Shown in pieces: positions 14,393-21,414 of a DNA stretch of 21,414 nucleotides. This DNA is from JBPCOI01 sp051000395 (lineage in GTDB: Bacteria > Actinomycetota > Actinomycetes > Mycobacteriales > Jatrophihabitantaceae): contig JBPCOI010000036.1 in the NCBI GenBank assembly GCA_051000395.1, positions 1 through 21,414 on the forward strand. The letters run 5' to 3'. Every line of letters starts with the position of its first letter. The stretch's first letter is position 1. The position numbers and the translations under genes were made by a program. The notes beneath the pieces were generated by a model that saw only the letters and a program-made list of their open reading frames with translations, had not been told where the DNA came from and did not search any database.

Positions 14393-14669
14393 ACCAGGGA
14401 GCGCTAGCTCGGCGTGAGGCTCCAATCGGGCAGGACCGAAAGGCGGGGAACCAGACAGGGCTCCCGTCGACGAGCGTCAGTCATCGGATCGCCGCGTGTG
14501 CGTTTCGGTCGACTTGCGCGCCGAGTTCGCGTCTGGGCCGACGACAGTCGCAGCGATCGCGGATGCCGCTGACGCCGGTGTGTGTGTTGCCGCTGCCAAG
14601 CAGCCGGGCCCGACCAAGTGCAGGTAGTGGTTCGTCGAAAACACCTAACCGAGAGCAAGTCGACGCGAG

Positions 14670-15368
14670 TCAGTCCAGCCGCGTCAGGGCATCTGCAGCC
14701 GCGATCAGGTGGCTGTCGTGACTGGCGGTCAGTACCGCGGCACCGTTCTGGGCGACGAAACGCAGCGCGTCGATCACGGTGTCCGCGCTCGCGCGATCGA
14801 GGCTCGCAGTCGGCTCATCCACCGCGACCAAGCCCGGGCGGAGCAACAAGGCCCGCGCGAGGGCTACCCGCTGGCGTTCACCGCCCGAGAGCGTCGCCGC
14901 CCGATGCCGAGTTACCCGGCTCAAGCCGAAGACTCCGAGCAGCTCACGAGCGCGATCTTCAATCGCTGCGTCGATGCCTCGCGGGATCGCGGGCAACAGC
15001 ACGTTGTCGAGCACCGTGAGCTGATCGACCACTGTGGCGTCTTGGTCGACGTAGCTCACCTGATCGCGTCGCGCTACTGCGATTTCCTCGGCGGTCAGCC
15101 GGTCGACCCGCCGGCCGAACCACCGAACGGTCCCCGCAGACGGGCGAGCAAGGGCGACCGCGACGCGCAGCAGGCTGGTTTTCCCCGAGCCGCTACGCCC
15201 GGCGATACAGTGCGTCGCGCCGGCCGGGACCGCGAGAGTGATGTCGGTGACCACGTCAATCGACGGCTGGTCCCGGCGTCGGAAGGTGATGCTCACGCCT
15301 TCCATTTCGACCGCTGCAGCCGAGTCCGCCTTCTGGGTCCGCGCAGCCGAGGCGCGCGCGACGCTCAT
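14670..15368 (-). CDS. ABC transporter ATPase (MacB/LolD-like, partner of the FtsX-type permease)
   Basis: The 232-aa protein has Walker A GRSGSGKT (57-64), a Q-loop region 'YVDQDATVVDQLTVLDN', signature LSGGERQRVALARAL (160 on), Walker B LVAVDEPTASLD (D184/E185) and H-loop H217 in 'ASHDSHL'. All catalytic residues are present. Its size and sequence style fit the ATPases that work with FtsX/MacB-type permeases. These include the group accompanying lactococcin-972-type bacteriocins, which usually drive periplasmic or surface mechanics or substrate export rather than import. The start ATG 15368 overlaps the permease stop (ATGA). It is the last gene of the three-gene cassette. Confidence 0.93.
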   Translation of the reverse strand: MSVARASAARTQKADSAAAVEMEGVSITFRRRDQPSIDVVTDITLAVPAGATHCIAGRSGSGKTSLLRVAVALARPSAGTVRWFGRRVDRLTAEEIAVARRDQVSYVDQDATVVDQLTVLDNVLLPAIPRGIDAAIEDRARELLGVFGLSRVTRHRAATLSGGERQRVALARALLLRPGLVAVDEPTASLDRASADTVIDALRFVAQNGAAVLTASHDSHLIAAADALTRLD

Positions 15369-18091
15369 CGGCGTTCCAGCCGCCAGAATTTGCGCGCAGA
15401 CACTTCACTCACTGGGAGAGCGGTGCTGCCTACGAGGTGCCGTGCACTGTGGCTCAGGACAATCTCGCCCATCGCGCTGACAAGTGCCATTAGGGCGATG
15501 CCAGCGAGCGTGAGCTGCCACCATCGACTGCCGCCGATCAGGAACGCGAGGCCCAGCGTGACGACGACGCCTAGACTGAGCGCGACCACGATTGGGCGAG
15601 CGATCGTCCCTCGCATCAGCGACGCCAGTTCGCGGCGACTCCATCCACAGCAGCTAATCATTCGGAGCTGGCCAGCGATGGCGCTGCGGAGAAGCGAAAG
15701 CCCTACCGCGAAAAGGATGCCGCACGCGAGACAGGAAAGCACGGCGAGCAGCGTCTGTGGTAGCAGCAACCGCTCGGTCACCAGGCCGGCCAACCGTGAC
15801 CCGCCCGACGCAGCTCTTCCGTGCTGCAGAACAGCGCCGAAAGCCACGGCGGTTGTGCCGAGCGAGATGAGGGCGAGCACAGTAAAGATCACAGCGGGAT
15901 GTCGCCCGCTGGCCGCTCGCGCTCCGACCGAATGCGGCGTACGAGCAATGCGCGGGCGCTCTCGAGTGATCCTCCGCACCGAATCGCGAGGATCGCGCGC
16001 AGCCGACCATGCCGCGCCCACGGCCAGGATCGCGGCCAAGACCGGCGCGACCGCGGACACGCTTCGCGACAGCGGGCTGCCGGTGTTGAGGAACAACGTG
16101 ACGATCGAGGCCAGCGCGACGAGCGCTGGTCCGAAGGACCCCTCCGTGAGGAACCAAGCGAAGACGCGCCGGCGGCGCCAACCCAATTGCCGTAGAAATG
16201 CCGCTTCACGCCGCCGGCCGTCTAGCGCGATACCTAGAACCACCGCCCAGAGCCCGACCACGGCAGTCAGTGTGATCACGAGCAGCCAAACCGTCGCGCT
16301 GAGGTTCGCTCGATGGACCCGCACGGCCGCACCGAGGCTAGTCCACTCCTCCTGCACCCAGCCGAGATCGGTCCCCTTCGCGCCGCCGGGGGCCGACTCG
16401 AAGTAGTGCGGCACAAAGATGTTGACGGGAGTCAGCGACGAGCCGGCGACCACGCGTACCTGCAGCCCCAAGCCAGCGATCTGCGCTGCAACTTTGTCGA
16501 TCTTCTCGACCATCGCATGTGTGTAGCTCGTCGGGCCCGCGACCCGCACCCGCACGACGTCGATGCGAGCGTTCGGCTCGAACTGGCGCAGCGCACTAAG
16601 GGTGGTGATGCCGCCGGGCGGCGCGAGTTCCAGGCCGCGACCGGAGAACGAGGGTCCCAGATGAGCGCCTTCCGACCCGCCCGGCTGCCGCACGGTGGCG
16701 CTACCAGGCGAGTAGGTGCCGAGTGGAACGTAGGCTGCGCGATCGGCGCTGCCGCTGACGTCGCCGGGGTGATACGTGCCCAACGGTGCATAGACGACTG
16801 GACGCCGGGTGATGGGCCGGAGCGGCCCCAATTCGCGATACGTCTGCTCCGCTGCCCCGCCAGGTAACGCGGCGTAACCGAGGCCGCGTACCGTGACATC
16901 CGCGGCAGCGCCGTCGGGCGCCGGTCCCGCACGGGCTGGCGTCGGCCCGAAGGACGGTGCCGTGAGTGCGCGCGGTAGGAGGACCGGTGCGCTCGTGTCG
17001 GCGGCACCTTGCGGCGGTGATGCCCCGGGCAAGGCGATCGTGAAGTTGGGCTCCGAGAAGGGCGCGACGCGATGTGTTAGGTCGTAAGTAGTCGTTAGCG
17101 TGACCGCGTGACGGCTGTGGTCTATCAACGCGAGCCCAGCTGGTGTGAGTTGCCCAAGTCCCTGAGCCGCCTCAGCGAATAGCGTCGGTGAGCCCGATGC
17201 CGGCACGTCTACTGGGGTCACCGAGACGGCGGCGGCGAGGTGGGCGTAAGCGGAATCACTGACGACGACCGGCACGAAAACGGCGCCGGGCTGAGCACCC
17301 TGCAGCGGTGCACGCTCAAGGGCGAACCTATCGGGGATCAGCCGGGCCAGTGCGTCCGCGTCGGGGCTCGCTTGATTGGCGACCTCCTCCAGAGGTGCCA
17401 GGAAACTGCTCCTCGGACCCAGCAACTTCCGCTCGGCCACCGGGTCGACCGCGACTAGCCCCGTCGTCAGTTCCGGCACGCCTGGAATGGTGACGTCCGC
17501 GCTCAGGTTGGCGGTGTTCGCCGTGCCTGCTCCGGACACCGCCATGACCGCGCGTGCGGAATGGCCCCGACCGGTACGAGACAGCGCCATCGTGCAGTCC
17601 TCCGTTGAGAGGGTCTGCGTTCGGATGCCGTCGGACGTCGTGACCGTCACGCGGACGTCGAAGACCTTGGGCTGCTCGGTGAAGAATCCCGTCACGGCGC
17701 CGTCAGGATCGTGTGCGCCGACAAGCACGCCGTAAGCGGGCGAGGTCAGCTGGCCGGCGTAAGCGAGCGGCGCGGCGACATCGACCCCTGCGACGTCACG
17801 GATCGCCGAGAGTTGATCCTCGCCGATCCCGTTCGTTGCACCCAGTCCGGCGAAGTTCGCCTCGATGAGACCAGCGTGCTCGGCGGCTGCAGCGCCGAGG
17901 CTTCGCCCCGCCGTGACAAGCAAGTCGTACGCGCCGCGGCCATTGTTCAGAATCGTCGTGTCGACCGTGGCGCGTGATTCGGCGGTGATCGCCGAGCCGA
18001 CGACGACCATGACGGCAAGCAGTGCCGCTGCCGCGAACCCCGCCCTTTGCCGTGTAACCCGGTACAGCAGCCGAGAGGGGTGTCGCCTCAC
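15365..18091 (-). CDS. FtsX-type ABC permease with large extracytoplasmic domain
   Basis: The 908-aa protein has one N-terminal helix (about 18-36), a roughly 555-residue extracytoplasmic domain, and then from residue 596 a set of helices ending near residue 885. The loop 'GRRREAAFLRQLGWRRRRVF' is typical of the FtsX-like coupling region. The arrangement is that of large actinobacterial FtsX-family permeases and of lactococcin-972-associated membrane proteins. Two near-identical units, APLGTYHPGD (435-444) and VPLGTYSPGS (455-464), stand out in the ectodomain. The start is GTG 18091, sharing GTGA with the stop of the secreted-protein gene, so translation of the two is coupled. The likely role is exporting, releasing or protecting against the secreted protein encoded upstream (inference). 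Confidence 0.9.
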   Translation of the reverse strand: MRRHPSRLLYRVTRQRAGFAAAALLAVMVVVGSAITAESRATVDTTILNNGRGAYDLLVTAGRSLGAAAAEHAGLIEANFAGLGATNGIGEDQLSAIRDVAGVDVAAPLAYAGQLTSPAYGVLVGAHDPDGAVTGFFTEQPKVFDVRVTVTTSDGIRTQTLSTEDCTMALSRTGRGHSARAVMAVSGAGTANTANLSADVTIPGVPELTTGLVAVDPVAERKLLGPRSSFLAPLEEVANQASPDADALARLIPDRFALERAPLQGAQPGAVFVPVVVSDSAYAHLAAAVSVTPVDVPASGSPTLFAEAAQGLGQLTPAGLALIDHSRHAVTLTTTYDLTHRVAPFSEPNFTIALPGASPPQGAADTSAPVLLPRALTAPSFGPTPARAGPAPDGAAADVTVRGLGYAALPGGAAEQTYRELGPLRPITRRPVVYAPLGTYHPGDVSGSADRAAYVPLGTYSPGSATVRQPGGSEGAHLGPSFSGRGLELAPPGGITTLSALRQFEPNARIDVVRVRVAGPTSYTHAMVEKIDKVAAQIAGLGLQVRVVAGSSLTPVNIFVPHYFESAPGGAKGTDLGWVQEEWTSLGAAVRVHRANLSATVWLLVITLTAVVGLWAVVLGIALDGRRREAAFLRQLGWRRRRVFAWFLTEGSFGPALVALASIVTLFLNTGSPLSRSVSAVAPVLAAILAVGAAWSAARDPRDSVRRITRERPRIARTPHSVGARAASGRHPAVIFTVLALISLGTTAVAFGAVLQHGRAASGGSRLAGLVTERLLLPQTLLAVLSCLACGILFAVGLSLLRSAIAGQLRMISCCGWSRRELASLMRGTIARPIVVALSLGVVVTLGLAFLIGGSRWWQLTLAGIALMALVSAMGEIVLSHSARHLVGSTALPVSEVSARKFWRLERR

Positions 18092-18456
18092 CCGGCTAAG
18101 CAGCCGTGGCTAGCATCCACCCGCGTCTGACCAGTTGCGTACGAGGTGTTGACCTGAATCTGCTGCGTGTAGGTCCGAGTTATACAGGTCGTGAAGTAGT
18201 GCGAGGCGCTTCCACTGCCGCCGTTCGCTTGCGACCCGTACGTTCGTGAGTACCCGTCGCCGTAGTGGAAGACAGGCTGGTAGGTGCCTGTGCCGCCCCA
18301 AGACCAACCCCAACTGACCGTGCTGTACGGGGTGGTGCTCTGGTAGGTGGGATAGATCGCAATTGAGCTCACGGATGCGGCAGCGGGCGAAGCCGCTGAC
18401 AAGCTCCCGAGCAGCAATACGGCGCCAGCGCCGAGAAGCGCGATCCTGTGCCTCAT
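18088..18456 (-). CDS. Small secreted Tyr/Trp/Gly/Ser-rich protein, candidate cargo of the ABC cassette
   Basis: ATG 18456, with AGGGGGA 7 bases upstream, gives 122 aa. Residues 1-27 form a Sec signal peptide (MRHRIALLGAGAVLLLGSLS, cleavage after AAA). The predicted 95-residue mature protein has 10 Tyr, 3 Trp in SWGWSWGG, no Lys and two Cys (TTCITR and HGCLAG) that could form one disulfide. 'VFHYGDGYSR' and 'ASHYFTTCITRTYTQQIQV' resemble the YGDG and H-Y/F-...-V strands of PKD-like beta sandwiches, a loose resemblance only. Genetic layout (secreted small protein, big permease, ATPase) recalls lactococcin-972-type bacteriocin loci, but the sequence is not an obvious lactococcin 972. Function unknown; antimicrobial, signal or surface component are all possible. 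Confidence 0.8.
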   Translation of the reverse strand: MRHRIALLGAGAVLLLGSLSAASPAAASVSSIAIYPTYQSTTPYSTVSWGWSWGGTGTYQPVFHYGDGYSRTYGSQANGGSGSASHYFTTCITRTYTQQIQVNTSYATGQTRVDASHGCLAG

Positions 18457-18527
18457 GTGAGGTCCCCCTGACCCGAGTTGCACGCTCTCGCGTCCTTGCA
18501 AGACCCGCGTTGGCGCATGATCAACTC

Positions 18528-18556
18528 GTTATACACCCTCGTCGCTATTCAGTCAA
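18528..18556 (-). promoter_or_regulatory. Near-consensus housekeeping-type promoter for the secreted-protein/ABC cassette
   Basis: On the minus strand TTGACT (18551-18556) and TATAAC (18528-18533) are separated by exactly 17 bases. This is an unusually good -35/-10 pair for GC-rich DNA. Transcription would start near 18521, about 65 bases before the ATG at 18456. It is the clearest promoter in the window. Confidence 0.75.
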
Positions 18557-18567
18557 TAGGCGACGAG
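18538..18567. promoter_or_regulatory. Dyad overlapping the -35 box and spacer, probable operator
   Basis: CTCGTCGCTATT (18538-18549) and AATAGGCGACGAG (18555-18567) are complementary over 12 pairs with one unpaired G and a 5-base centre. The dyad covers the -35 box and most of the spacer of the cassette promoter, the position expected for a dimeric regulator. It is not transcribed from that promoter, so an RNA hairpin role there is unlikely. The regulator is not identified. Confidence 0.6.
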
Positions 18568-18735
18568 ACTCACGAAAACTGCCCGCGAAACACGCTCGGT
18601 GCCTCACGTCTCGACCACTTTCACGGCTGGGTTCACAGCGACGGCAATTCGAGCAGAGGTGGCTCTCCGCTTGTCTCGTCGACGGCACCAGCTGACCCAG
18701 TCACCGCAGAGCCATCCGTCAACGGGCGCTGCGTG

Positions 18736-19965
18736 TCAATGGTCAGGTCCTCTGGTCCAGTCGAGGGCGAGCGTGGTGTGCGGTAGTTCGATGAGGGCGG
18801 CCGCTGGCGCGGTGGGTCCGCTCGTCGGCTTCGGGTAGGCGCGGATGGTTAGGTGGTCTGGAGTCTCCGCCGGCCCGTGGCGGTCCCAGGCGTGTAGCTG
18901 TGCTGACAGCCGGGCGGCGGGCTCCGCCGCGTCGGGCCCGAACTGCTGAATTGTCGTTGTGGGGTCGTCGGCCACCGCCGATTCAGATCGGACGAGGGCG
19001 GCGAATGAGCGGTCGCCCAGAACGGCGAGCGCGATGGTCATACCGATGAGCCGCCGCGACACCGGCAAGGCACCGGCATCGGCGGCGGAGCCGACCGCGG
19101 TAAACAGTGCGGCGTGCGGCTCGTGGATGACGATCCACAGGCCAAGCCCGCCCATGATCTGGGCATCGGTGACCGCTATGTCCAAGGTGATCAGCCGGCC
19201 AGGTTGCTCGAGGGCTGCCTGCAGCGCGACCAGGTTGATGCTCTGACTCCCTTGGTACATGACAAATGTGCCCCGTCGGCCCAAGGACTGCGACCCGTCC
19301 GGACCGGCGAGCGTCCCGCGCAACGGCATGAATCCGCAGTTCACAATCGAGTGGCTGGTCAGGTGCTCGCCGTCCCGGACGAAGGCCACCGACCGCTGCA
19401 TACCGCGCAGCGACAGCGGCAGCACCAGTCGACCGGTGCGGGTCAGCTGGGCCAGCCAGGCCGGGGCAAGGTCACGAGCACTGGCGGTGAGAATTATGCG
19501 GTCGTAGGGCGCGCCCGCCGCCCACCCGGCGACGCCGTCGGCATGGATGACCTCTACCGTCGACCGACCGGCCCGATCAAGATTGGCTCGCGCCTGCCGT
19601 GCGACCTGCTCATCGATGTCGACGCAAACCACGTGACCGCTGGCCCCTGCCAGGTGGGCAAGCAGCGCAGCGTTGTACCCGGTGCCGGCGCCAACCTCGA
19701 GTACGCGATCACCGGGCTGAACGCCAAGTTGCTCGAGCATTGCGGCCATGATTGAGGGCTGAGACGAGGAACTGAGCGGTCGTCCGTCGCTGTCCCACAC
19801 GGTCACGACCGCCTCGTCGTGATAGGCATGCGCCGCGGAGATACCAGGAAGGAACAGCTCGCGGGGCACCGCTCGGAAAGCGGCCTCGACGGCCGCGTCG
19901 CAGATGCGGCCAGCCGCGACCAGGGCGCCTACCAGCCGGTCACGCCACTCTTGCGTGCCGCTCAC
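18736..19965 (-). CDS. Protein-L-isoaspartate O-methyltransferase-like enzyme with extra C-terminal domain
   Basis: The 409-aa protein begins with a PCMT domain: 'VPRELFLP', the S-Q-P motif (68-70) in SSSSQPSIMAAML, SAM motif I VLEVGAGTGYN (88-98), acidic loop 'VCVDIDE' and 'YDRIILTASA'. PCMT enzymes use SAM to methylate isoaspartate carboxylates. Residues about 210-409 form a second domain ending in 'LIELPHTTLALDW', found in long actinobacterial PCMT-like proteins, including those that modify lanthipeptides or accompany FxLD peptides. No FxLD-type peptide gene is visible here, so a RiPP role is only a possibility; general protein repair is the alternative. The start ATG 19965 overlaps the stop of the ribbon-helix-helix gene (ATGA). 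Confidence 0.88.
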   Translation of the reverse strand: MSGTQEWRDRLVGALVAAGRICDAAVEAAFRAVPRELFLPGISAAHAYHDEAVVTVWDSDGRPLSSSSQPSIMAAMLEQLGVQPGDRVLEVGAGTGYNAALLAHLAGASGHVVCVDIDEQVARQARANLDRAGRSTVEVIHADGVAGWAAGAPYDRIILTASARDLAPAWLAQLTRTGRLVLPLSLRGMQRSVAFVRDGEHLTSHSIVNCGFMPLRGTLAGPDGSQSLGRRGTFVMYQGSQSINLVALQAALEQPGRLITLDIAVTDAQIMGGLGLWIVIHEPHAALFTAVGSAADAGALPVSRRLIGMTIALAVLGDRSFAALVRSESAVADDPTTTIQQFGPDAAEPAARLSAQLHAWDRHGPAETPDHLTIRAYPKPTSGPTAPAAALIELPHTTLALDWTRGPDH

Positions 19966-20339
19966 GCTCGCCCGCCGTCGCCGGCGTGGTCATCGAGAAA
20001 GCGTTCCAGCAAGGTCCGGATGACGACCGCCATGCTGAACCCGTATGCCTGGCAGAACTCTCTCAATCGCTCGTAGTCGGCCTCGGGCAAGCGCACCGGC
20101 AGCACTTTGAGTGCACCCCGCCCCGTCGTGGGCAAGTAGTCATCTGACCCCAGCAAGGCAGCGAGCCGGTCCCGATCGATATCAGCTCCCAGCGGGACGG
20201 GCCGGGTCACGCCGCTCGGCCACACCGTGCCCATGCTGCCGAGCTGGCCCAGCAGCACGGCGTGCAGCAGCTCATCTCGCTCCGCGGGCTGCAACGACTG
20301 CAATGCCTTGCTCAAAAGGACTGCTGCACGATCCGACAT
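19962..20339 (-). CDS. Ribbon-helix-helix (CopG/Arc-like) protein, coupled to the PCMT-like gene
   Basis: ATG 20339, with GGAGG 10 bases upstream, gives 125 aa. An N-terminal helical part (LLSKALQSLQPAERDELLHAV) is followed by a linker. The C-terminal 'LKVLPVRLPEADYERLREFC' and 'GFSMAVVIRTLLERFL' have the strand-helix-helix order of ribbon-helix-helix DNA-binding domains (about residues 77-115). Such proteins repress their own operon or act as antitoxins. The 4-base overlap with the PCMT-like gene suggests it regulates or is made with it. The frame stays open about 300 bases further upstream, but the promoter and ribosome site support this start. Confidence 0.75.
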   Translation of the reverse strand: MSDRAAVLLSKALQSLQPAERDELLHAVLLGQLGSMGTVWPSGVTRPVPLGADIDRDRLAALLGSDDYLPTTGRGALKVLPVRLPEADYERLREFCQAYGFSMAVVIRTLLERFLDDHAGDGGRA

Positions 20340-20655
20340 CGCGACATCGCCTCCGATATCGCACCCTAGGTTGCCAGACGTCGCCCGGTCAATGTGGCTA
20401 AACCGTTCGGATTTGTCGAGGAAGCCAATGATCGTCGGTAGGCGGCCAACGCAGGCGGCCTCTTCGACAGTCTCGTAAGCCCAACCTCCGAAGATTCCAT
20501 CCGAACCGTCGACTGGCCCGCAGGCACTGTCGATCATGATCGTCCCGTAGGACGCCCTGCTACCGGGCGCCTGCCCGCACGCGATCCTCAACCGACACAC
20601 GCTGGAGCTTGTCTGTCGGTGCCGAGATGGTTGCGCCACCCCGAAGGGCTCACTG
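20340..20655. other. 316-bp region upstream of the ribbon-helix-helix gene
   Basis: It holds the promoter at 20363-20392. Upstream of that the minus-strand frame remains open and reads, for example, MIDSACGPVDGSDGIFGGWA, which has no recognised family and lower third-position GC than neighbouring genes. I do not annotate a gene there. A short CCC-TTC-GGG hairpin lies just past the cupin stop, too weak to call a terminator. Confidence 0.45.
20363..20392 (-). promoter_or_regulatory. Probable promoter for the ribbon-helix-helix/PCMT operon
   Basis: TTGACC (20387-20392) and TAGGGT (20363-20368) on the minus strand are 18 bases apart. TAGGGT is a frequent actinobacterial -10 form. Transcription would begin near 20356, giving a leader of roughly 17 bases that contains GGAGG before the ATG at 20339. 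Confidence 0.6.
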
Positions 20656-21069
20656 TCAGCCGAGGAACCTCACGCCGTGGCGGTGGGTGATCGTTGCCGG
20701 GTCAACGCCATTGACGAGGTCGTCGAAGAAGTCCTCGATCCCGCTGGGGACGGCGATGATGAGTTTGCGCGCGGGACCATGGACGACGTCGTAGCTGTGC
20801 GGGACGCCGTGGGGTAGGAAGACGAAGTCGCCGGCCGCAGCCGACCATGCCTGTTCACCGCAGTGGATGCGGTATTGCCCGTCGAGGATGTAGAAGGACT
20901 CGTCGACCGTGTCGTGCACGTGCCGAGGAACGTGATCACCAGTGGGGGCGGTGCTGAGTAGAAGGCTGAACGCGCCGCCGGTGTCGGCGGCTGAGGCGAG
21001 CAGCGAGCCCCCGGCGCCCGGAACCGGCCGGCCGCCGCCTGCGGTCACGATGAAACCCGAGTTGGTCAT
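20656..21069 (-). CDS. Cupin-domain protein
   Basis: The 137-aa protein has both cupin motifs. Motif 1 is G-DHVPRHVHDTVDESFYILDG with H50, H52 and E57; motif 2 is GDFVFLPHGVPHSY with H91. These four residues are the standard metal ligands, so a metal-dependent role is likely, but the substrate is not readable. The one-domain size is normal for small cupins acting as isomerases, dioxygenases or binding proteins. The gene follows the D-amino-acid-oxidase-like gene by about 60 bases on the same strand and may be co-transcribed with it. Confidence 0.88.
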   Translation of the reverse strand: MTNSGFIVTAGGGRPVPGAGGSLLASAADTGGAFSLLLSTAPTGDHVPRHVHDTVDESFYILDGQYRIHCGEQAWSAAAGDFVFLPHGVPHSYDVVHGPARKLIIAVPSGIEDFFDDLVNGVDPATITHRHGVRFLG

Positions 21070-21130
21070 GGCGTCACGTTCCGGTGGCGACCCGAGCCAG
21101 GTCGCGTCCCACCGGATCGGTCACCGCAAG

Positions 21131-21414
21131 TCATTGCGACCCCTGATCGGTGAGCAGTGCGGCTGCCTCGCGGGCGCAGCCCCAGGACAGGGTGACTCCG
21201 CTGCCGCCGTGGCCGTAGTTGTGGACGCACCGGGCGTCGCCGACCTGCTCGGCCTCCAGCCGCACGCTCGGCCGCCCCGGGCGTAGTCCCACCTGGTGCC
21301 CGCGCACCTGCGCGTGCCGCAGCCGTGGCTCGACCTCGATGCAGCGGCGCAGGATCTCCTCGGCCAGGGCCGGAGTCGGTTCCAGGTTTTCGTCGTCCTC
21401 GACCAGGGTGCCGC
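21131..21414 (-). CDS. FAD-dependent D-amino-acid oxidase-like enzyme, partial (C-terminus only)
   Basis: The last 93 residues are present; the start lies beyond the right edge. The sequence contains 'GHQVGLRPGRPSVRLE' and 'VHNYGHGGSGVTLSWGCAREAAALL'. This is the C-terminal FAD/substrate signature of D-amino-acid oxidases and D-aspartate oxidases, with the typical H-N-Y-G-H-G-G-S-G loop. Such enzymes oxidise D-amino acids to 2-oxo acids with release of ammonia and peroxide. The specificity-determining N-terminal part is not visible. Confidence 0.9.
   Translation of the reverse strand, partial: GTLVEDDENLEPTPALAEEILRRCIEVEPRLRHAQVRGHQVGLRPGRPSVRLEAEQVGDARCVHNYGHGGSGVTLSWGCAREAAALLTDQGSQ

Larger units (their letters stand above)
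14047..14669. other. 623-bp stretch with gene remnants only
   Basis: No intact gene can be supported between the TIGR00027-like gene and the ABC ATPase gene. A possible C-terminal remnant sits at 14089-14169 (listed separately). An imperfect 26-bp direct repeat lies at 14268-14293 and 14367-14392. From about 14404 to 14658 there are only short frames without recognisable features. No convincing terminator for the ABC operon was seen. Confidence 0.5.
18457..18735. other. 279-bp leader and promoter region of the secreted-protein cassette
   Basis: This separates the end of the PCMT-like gene from the secreted-protein gene. It holds a near-consensus promoter with overlapping dyad, leaving about 65 nt of leader. 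No gene is supported. The bases from 18570 to 18735 show no clear feature, and no strong terminator for the upstream operon was seen. Confidence 0.6.

Noticed and set aside
14404..14658. 84-codon minus-strand frame after the ABC ATPase gene
   Set aside because: Arg/Ser/Thr-rich composition, no ribosome site and no recognisable feature.
14709..16406. 565-codon plus-strand frame across the ABC genes
   Set aside because: It runs antisense through both the ATPase and the permease, whose motifs are complete. No domain is seen.
1..21414. CRISPR arrays, tRNA or rRNA genes
   Set aside because: No regularly spaced repeats, cloverleaf-like tRNA ends or rRNA-like blocks were seen on either strand by eye.

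Overview
The window is very GC-rich, uses GTG as well as ATG starts, joins many genes by ATGA/GTGA overlaps, and encodes families typical of high-GC actinomycetes: a DUF3311 plus sodium:solute symporter pair, the membrane family often labelled 'fenitrothion hydrolase', a TIGR00027-like methyltransferase, and an isoaspartyl-methyltransferase-like protein with a long C-terminal domain. It is best read as a chromosomal piece of an actinobacterium. Genus cannot be fixed from the sequence alone.

Left part (1-7236). Two minus-strand genes (a membrane protein cut by the window edge and a SnoaL-like protein) face away from a tightly packed plus-strand operon of eight genes (1308-7236). The operon encodes a small acidic protein, a lipoprotein, a His-rich membrane protein fused to a cyclic-nucleotide-binding-like domain, a Pro/Gln-rich membrane protein, an unknown soluble protein, a CPBP-type membrane protease, a membrane-anchored unknown protein and a large polytopic membrane protein. 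The last gene is broken by two one-base homopolymer deletions. Six of the seven junctions are 4-base overlaps, so the set is probably co-translated as an uncharacterised envelope system.

Middle part (7237-14669). This looks like a rearranged accessory region. It holds a 3'-truncated phage-type ParB-like gene that runs into the end of the symporter gene, the DUF3311/symporter pair, a complete IS21-family element (10063-12611; TG...CA ends, imperfect terminal repeats, 4-bp GCGT target duplication, istA and istB intact, strong hairpin before istA), a small membrane protein, a decayed and truncated methyltransferase, a frameshifted TIGR00027-type methyltransferase, and about 620 bp with only gene remnants.

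Right part (14670-21414), all minus strand. A three-gene, translationally coupled cassette encodes a small secreted Tyr/Trp/Gly/Ser-rich protein (122 aa), a 908-aa FtsX-type ABC permease with a large ectodomain, and its ATPase. It is driven by a near-consensus promoter overlapped by a dyad. Upstream lies a ribbon-helix-helix protein coupled to a PCMT-like methyltransferase, then a cupin and the C-terminus of a D-amino-acid-oxidase-like flavoenzyme. The secreted protein/ABC cassette and the eight-gene membrane operon are the two best candidates for an undescribed system.
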